Source: Diphasiastrum complanatum
Taxonomy: Eukaryota > Streptophyta > Lycopodiopsida > Lycopodiales > Lycopodiaceae
Assembly (NCBI GenBank): GCA_029204225.1
Contig: CM055098.1
Span: 4,682,607-4,746,606 of the forward strand
DNA length: 64,000 nucleotides
Direction: 5' to 3'
Positions 58,908 through 64,000 of this stretch are shown here, piece by piece (positions within the stretch are counted from its first letter, which is position 1; each line of letters begins with the position of its first letter). The position numbers and the translations under genes are program-made. The notes beneath the pieces are model-generated. The model had not been told where the DNA came from and ran no database searches. It was given only the letters and a program-made list of their open reading frames with translations.

Positions 58908-58940
<33 letters not shown>
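58534..58940 (-). promoter_or_regulatory. Candidate promoter and leader of the zinc-knuckle gene
   Basis: Upstream of the ATG at 58533 the minus strand is purine-rich (GAGAAAGAAGAGAAGAG). It is followed outward by a TTTATTAATTTAGG segment near 58590-58604, a (GA)n run (plus-strand CT at 58628-58652), a poly(G) run on the plus strand at about 58806-58830, and another CT run at about 58911-58938. GA-rich leaders are common in plant promoters. No transcription start can be fixed. Confidence 0.4.
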
Positions 58941-59885
<945 letters not shown>

Positions 59886-60056
59886 TCTTCGCCCCCAAAA
59901 AAATCACCTATTCAACCTTCGAAAAGGATGATCAAGTGACAAGTATTTGCGATGGTTTTTGTAGACCACTTTTTTCAACATATTTGTGCTATCTTGACCC
60001 TTTAAATACTCAAAAATGTTAAACCCTAAAACGGAGTCATATGACAATATATATAT

Positions 60057-60057
<1 letters not shown>

Positions 60058-60101
<44 letters not shown>
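60058..60101. repeat. (AT)n microsatellite
   Basis: About 21 AT units, abutting the 3' end of the CACTA transposase remnant. Confidence 0.95.
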
Positions 60102-60102
<1 letters not shown>

Positions 60103-60840
60103 AAACATTCACTTAGACCGAGGTAGTCATGCATTGTTCACATTAAAGTTCCACGAACAATGTGGTTCCTTTGTTATGTTCCTTTGTTATATAGGTCTCA
60201 AAATGTCGTAAGCATGAATACCATTCCAAAGAATGCACAATTCCTCGACCAAAGGTGCAAGATACACATTCATATTCTTGGCCTTGTACTTTCCTAGAAT
60301 CAATAAAACTTATAACAAGTGTCTAGTTTTTATACTTAACCATGGAGGTATATTATAATTAAAGAGCACAATTGGCCATGTGCACCAAGTTGATGCTTGA
60401 ACGCTAAAAGGATTTACGCCATCCAACGCAATTTTAAATCTTAAATTGTGAGATTCATTTTTGAACTCGGGCCATTGGTGTTTAATATGTTTCCATGCAG
60501 GTGAGTCACTTGGTACTCGCATCGCATCATCCGTAGATCGATGTTTGACATGTCAATACATTAGTTGTGTCAAAGATTTGCATCGAAATAAACATTGCAA
60601 TCATGAAATAATTGAAAAATGTCGTAAAACTTTTCGTGGCACTTTATCTCCTTATACATCATCTTGATAATGTGAAGTGTTACATGTTGGACATTGAAGC
60701 TTTTCTGAATGCTCACCTTTATATGAAACATGGTCTTTTGGGCATGCATGTATTGTGTCGTAATCCATCCCAAGCATCTTCATCATCATTCGTGCTTCTT
60801 TACGTGTTTTAGGTTCAAACTAGTTTCCATTTGTTGGTTG
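60102..60840 (-). pseudogene. CACTA (En/Spm) transposase remnant
   Basis: The minus strand reads continuously, with scattered stops, as a plant CACTA TPase: KMLGMDYDTIHACPKDHVSY (about 60730-60790), KLQCPTC, VPRKVLRHF and LFRCKSLTQLMY (about 60570-60660), MRVPSDSPAWKHIKHQWPEF then LRFKIALDGVNPFSVQAST and WPIVLFNYNIPPWLSIKTRH (60310-60522), and AKNMNVYLAPLVEELCIL (about 60230-60290). The family signatures are GMDY-T-HACPKD, RVPSDSPAWK and the A-DG-NPF...Y-N-PPWL block. It stops at the AT microsatellite, so the C-terminal part is missing. It is better preserved than the remnant at 36 kb and belongs to a different subfamily. Confidence 0.88.
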
Positions 60841-61080
60841 CTTGGTAGTAAACTATCGTTGATGGACATCGACCAACTTATGGTTTGTTTTGACTACACT
60901 CATACCAAGTTCTATGATCATTCATAGAATGAATGAGGACTTACATAGTGGATAAAATGTATGTGCTTTTACAACTGTTGATGAGACTCATGCTTGAGCC
61001 TTCATTTTGATTCAAAACACATTCCGATCCATTGATCCAGGTATGTCTATGGCAAACACTTATGTGACTAAAGAAATAAT

Positions 61081-61082
<2 letters not shown>
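60841..61082. other. No recognisable gene
   Basis: Probable N-terminal-side continuation of the CACTA frame, too decayed to support. Confidence 0.35.

Positions 61083-61126
<44 letters not shown>
61083..61126. repeat. (TA)n microsatellite
   Basis: About 22 TA units. With the AT run at 60058-60101 it brackets the CACTA remnant. Confidence 0.95.
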
Positions 61127-61127
<1 letters not shown>

Positions 61128-61143
61128 TAGTAAAGAGTGCCCG

Positions 61144-61222
61144 TCGTTGACGGGCAACAGACGGTGGATGGTCGTTGACGGGTGGCCGATGGTCGCTAAT
61201 GGTCGTTGACGGGTGGCCGACG
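61144..61222. repeat. GGTCGTTGACGGGTGGCCGA minisatellite
   Basis: Two full copies of GGTCGTTGACGGGTGGCCGA (about 61170 and 61200) plus partial copies at 61144 and 61187. It is GC-rich in an AT-rich setting. Confidence 0.75.
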
Positions 61223-61318
61223 TATGTGTGTGTATGTATGTGAGTGCATGTGTTATCTGTGTATGTGGATTTGTGTGTATGACTTGTGCTTGATGGTGTG
61301 TGTGATTTATGTGGTCAA

Positions 61319-61319
61319 T

Positions 61320-61371
<52 letters not shown>
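61319..61371. repeat. (TG)n microsatellite
   Basis: About 26 TG units, embedded in 250 bp of TG-biased, degenerated sequence (61220-61440). Confidence 0.95.
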
Positions 61372-61373
<2 letters not shown>

Positions 61374-61440
61374 CATGTGTGATTTATGTGGCTGATGGTG
61401 TGTGCATGTGTGTATGAGTTTGCATGTGTATTTCTATGTG

Positions 61441-62734
61441 TATACTGAACTACTTGGAGCTCAATTTGTTGATGCGGGCTCGTCTCGACGTGCAGCACTA
61501 GATGGAACAGACGACATGCATGATGGAGCCCATTGCAATACTGGACCACTTCTTGAAAATGCCAAAAAATAAACGACCGACTTTATCAGCACACCAAGCA
61601 GGTTGTTGCAAGTATGGATAAAGTTAGATACCAGTGATGAAAAAAGAGATTGAAGTCTCTCGGAGACACTAATCTCAATGATTCAAGATGCTCAGTCCTT
61701 GGTGAGCCCTAAAATAGTGTGCAATTGAAAGATGAACACCATTCATTTGACCTTCCATCATATGAATGCATTTTATAGTTCTCAAAGATGACAATACTTG
61801 AGGTGATGTAACAGTTCAACCAAGGTTACCAAAAGCAAAAAACTTGTCTTTCAAATGAGAAACGGGGTTGGATCAAAACCAAAAGATTGCATGTGGTAGG
61901 ATTTCAGAGGTAGATTGTCACATCCATTCCTGGCAAAGTACTACAGGAGCAAGAGGAAATGATGGGACATATTGATCAAGCAAACTTGTACATCAAGAGA
62001 ATAAAAAACTATAGAGTTGGGAAGAAAGAAAAAGGAAGAACCCTAGAGGTAAGAACAAAGGAAAACTTCGTGTCAAATTTTCATTTCAATTTGAATAAAT
62101 TAAAAAATGTCTAGTTATAAATATTCAACTTCTGCTTTTTCCCACAGTCGTTGCAAGGATGAGATTAGCAAATATGTTCTTCAATAGAGCATGGATGCTA
62201 GACGGAGAAAAGAACTTTGAATAAAACTTTCTGTTCATGATCTATGGGTAAAATTTTGGTAATTCAAAATAAAGACTAAAGCGATATAATAAATCTTAGT
62301 GTGGTTCTGCTCATCGATGATGTTTTTTTAGGTGGATTGACAAGAGAAAGGGAGAACATATGGGGTGGGCGGAGGGCGGGTGTGCTCCCTAATGGTTAAA
62401 AGCAAGTTGTTTGGGCAAGAGGCCGATGGTTTAAGTGCTCGGGGGAGATGGGTGGGTGGGTTTTGCCATGTGACAAAAAAGGGCAAGGGAGTGTTAAAAA
62501 AAGATATGCTCCTGTCCTTAAAAGCCTTAGGCTTTTTTTTTTTTTTTTTTTGGGGGGGGGGATTTCTTTATTGATGGGGACTTTTTTTTGTCTTTTTTTA
62601 AAAGAAAGAAAACTTAATTTATGGGGAGCCAAAAAGCCCCTTCACTTTTCTTTGTTTTATGGAGAGTGGGGGTTTACATTTTTAAGTGGATTTACATTCA
62701 TATTTTTTTATGAGAGGTTTACAATTAAGAAAAA

Positions 62735-62735
<1 letters not shown>
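61441..62735. other. No recognisable gene
   Basis: AT-rich DNA. It contains T and G homopolymer runs near 62530-62562 and no supported frame. Confidence 0.35.
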
Positions 62736-62737
<2 letters not shown>

Positions 62738-62789
<52 letters not shown>

Positions 62790-62792
62790 CGT
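62738..62792. repeat. (GT)n microsatellite
   Basis: About 25 GT units with two GC interruptions at the right end. Confidence 0.95.
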
Positions 62793-62959
62793 GGGGGGGA
62801 GTAAATATTAATATATTTAATTTGAATGGAATGGAAGCACCCCCTTGTTTATATATCTACACACACACACACTCTCACAAACACATTTTAACCTTCTTCA
62901 TTTTTTTTAGGGGCATGGAGGGACTTCCCTCTCTCTATTGGTGATTGGTCGGCCTGTGT

Positions 62960-62961
<2 letters not shown>

Positions 62962-63014
<53 letters not shown>
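62962..63014. repeat. (GA)n microsatellite
   Basis: About 26 GA units. Confidence 0.95.
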
Positions 63015-63018
<4 letters not shown>

Positions 63019-63112
63019 TGGGGTCCGTGGGAAAGAGAGAAGGAGAAAAAAGGACTCTAGACTCTATGCTTCATACAATATATCTCATCCACAAAAGGTT
63101 CTTTATATGGAG

Positions 63113-63210
63113 ATGTGTGTGCGTGTGCGCGCGCGCGTGCACGTGCACGCACACACACACGCATTCGTTGTGTCGGGGTTCACACACACACACACACAAC
63201 GAGCACGCGC

Positions 63211-63270
<60 letters not shown>

Positions 63271-63322
63271 TCACTCACTCACTCACTCACACGTGTGTGT
63301 GCGCGTGCGTGTGTGTGCATGC
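63113..63322. repeat. Alternating purine-pyrimidine tract (GT/GC/CA)
   Basis: Over about 210 bp it switches from GTGTGCGTGTGCGCGCGCGC through GCACGTGCACGC to a long CA run (about 63203-63266), a (TCAC)n run at 63264-63290 and back to GTGTGCGCGTGCGTG. It includes self-complementary segments. Confidence 0.9.
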
Positions 63323-64000
63323 ACGTGTGTTCCAGATCCCCCCTCCCCCCCTATTTTTCTCTTTTTATTGTCTATTTTACTCCCTCCCCTCACCCCATCC
63401 CCCTCCCTTTTTTTTAATTGTGCATTTTTTGGCCCATGGATAAAAGCTTGTGGGTAATGATTTAGAAATTAAAGCTAGTGAGTTTGGGCTTGTGGTTAAA
63501 CATTCCTGAAAATGGCAGGCCAAGATAGGAATTTGAAGGATTACAAAAAAAAAAAAAAAAACAGTTTAAGGTAGTCAAGAAATTTTTATGTTCATGATAT
63601 GTGTAAAACTTTGATAATTTAAAATAAATAAAAAAGCCAAGTAATAAAGATTATTGACTAAAGTTTAAAGCACATTGAAGTGTGTGAAGAAAATAAAACC
63701 TTAACTTCAAACTTTAAGTATTTGAATTTAGTAAGTGGGAGGGAGGGGGTGAGAAATCTTTTTGGGGTCCACCCCTCAATGCACACAATGTGCAAATGTA
63801 TGGGGATATGCACATCCCCATACATGCATCCTCCTCCCCAAATTTTTTAGTTAAAAGAAGCTCATGCATGGGTGAGGGGAGGAGGATGCATGGGTGCACC
63901 CACACACATGCTCAAAAGTGTACATAAGTTTAAATACATATATATACATGGATGCCGATCTTCATAGAAATGCATTTTTATTTCAACTTTTCCCGTGGAA
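63323..64000. other. No recognisable gene; two small inverted repeats
   Basis: Inverted repeats lie at 63798-63824 (TGTATGGGGA ... TCCCCATACA) and 63823-63839/63876-63892 (CATGCATCCTCCTCCCC and its complement, 36-bp spacer). No coding frame is supported. Confidence 0.5.

Noticed and set aside
62962-63322. CRISPR-like or telomere-like array
   Set aside because: Only dinucleotide and tetranucleotide microsatellites are present. There are no spacer-separated repeats and no TTTAGGG arrays.

Overview
This window is nuclear DNA of a large, repeat-rich plant genome. The evidence is plant-type Ty1/copia and Ty3/gypsy retrotransposon remains with initiator-tRNA primer-binding sites, CACTA transposase remains, tRNA-derived SINE-like insertions, long GA/GT/AT microsatellites and intron-containing genes with GT-AG splice sites. 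I cannot fix the lineage. Nothing looks bacterial, organellar or CRISPR-like, and I found no intact rRNA or tRNA gene.

Two loci look like host genes. (1) A minus-strand gene at 53471-58533 can be built from four exons. Two of its splice junctions fall inside zinc knuckles and rebuild them exactly, giving a 311-residue protein with four consecutive CCHC knuckles and a charged tail. (2) A plus-strand single-exon frame at 6645-7604 encodes 319 residues that I cannot assign to a family. Its last 70 residues have the outline of a RING/U-box-like fold. A G-box-rich, TATA-containing stretch lies about 2.6 kb upstream.

Layout. 0-3.2 kb: decayed DNA and a truncated minus-strand copia. 3.8-7.6 kb: candidate promoter, leader and orphan gene. 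8-12 kb: microsatellite, 147-bp tandem duplication, hairpin, an 816-bp hAT-like MITE with 8-bp target duplication, and a SINE-like insertion. 12-17 kb: copia gag remnant, a 522-bp LTR and a gypsy gag. 18.4-21.3 kb: minus-strand gypsy gag-protease-RT with primer-binding site. 22 kb: copia 3' end. 27.6-29.8 kb: a complete non-autonomous LTR element with 5-bp target duplication. 31-35.2 kb: minus-strand copia with both LTRs but its RT end and RNase H deleted. 35.6-37.4 kb: CACTA transposase remnant. 37.7-38.3 kb: copia RNase H. 38.4-45.4 kb: Tat-like gypsy with an internal deletion, followed by a long unidentified sense reading frame. 47.5-51.7 kb: two opposed copias carrying three nested insertions. 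51.7-52.7 kb: second copy of the non-autonomous family. 53.4-58.5 kb: zinc-knuckle gene with a copia scrap in intron 1. 59-64 kb: microsatellite-dense DNA with another CACTA transposase remnant.

The retroelement genes are almost all broken by stops, frameshifts or deletions. They are fossils rather than a working system, and the nested insertions give a readable order of events.
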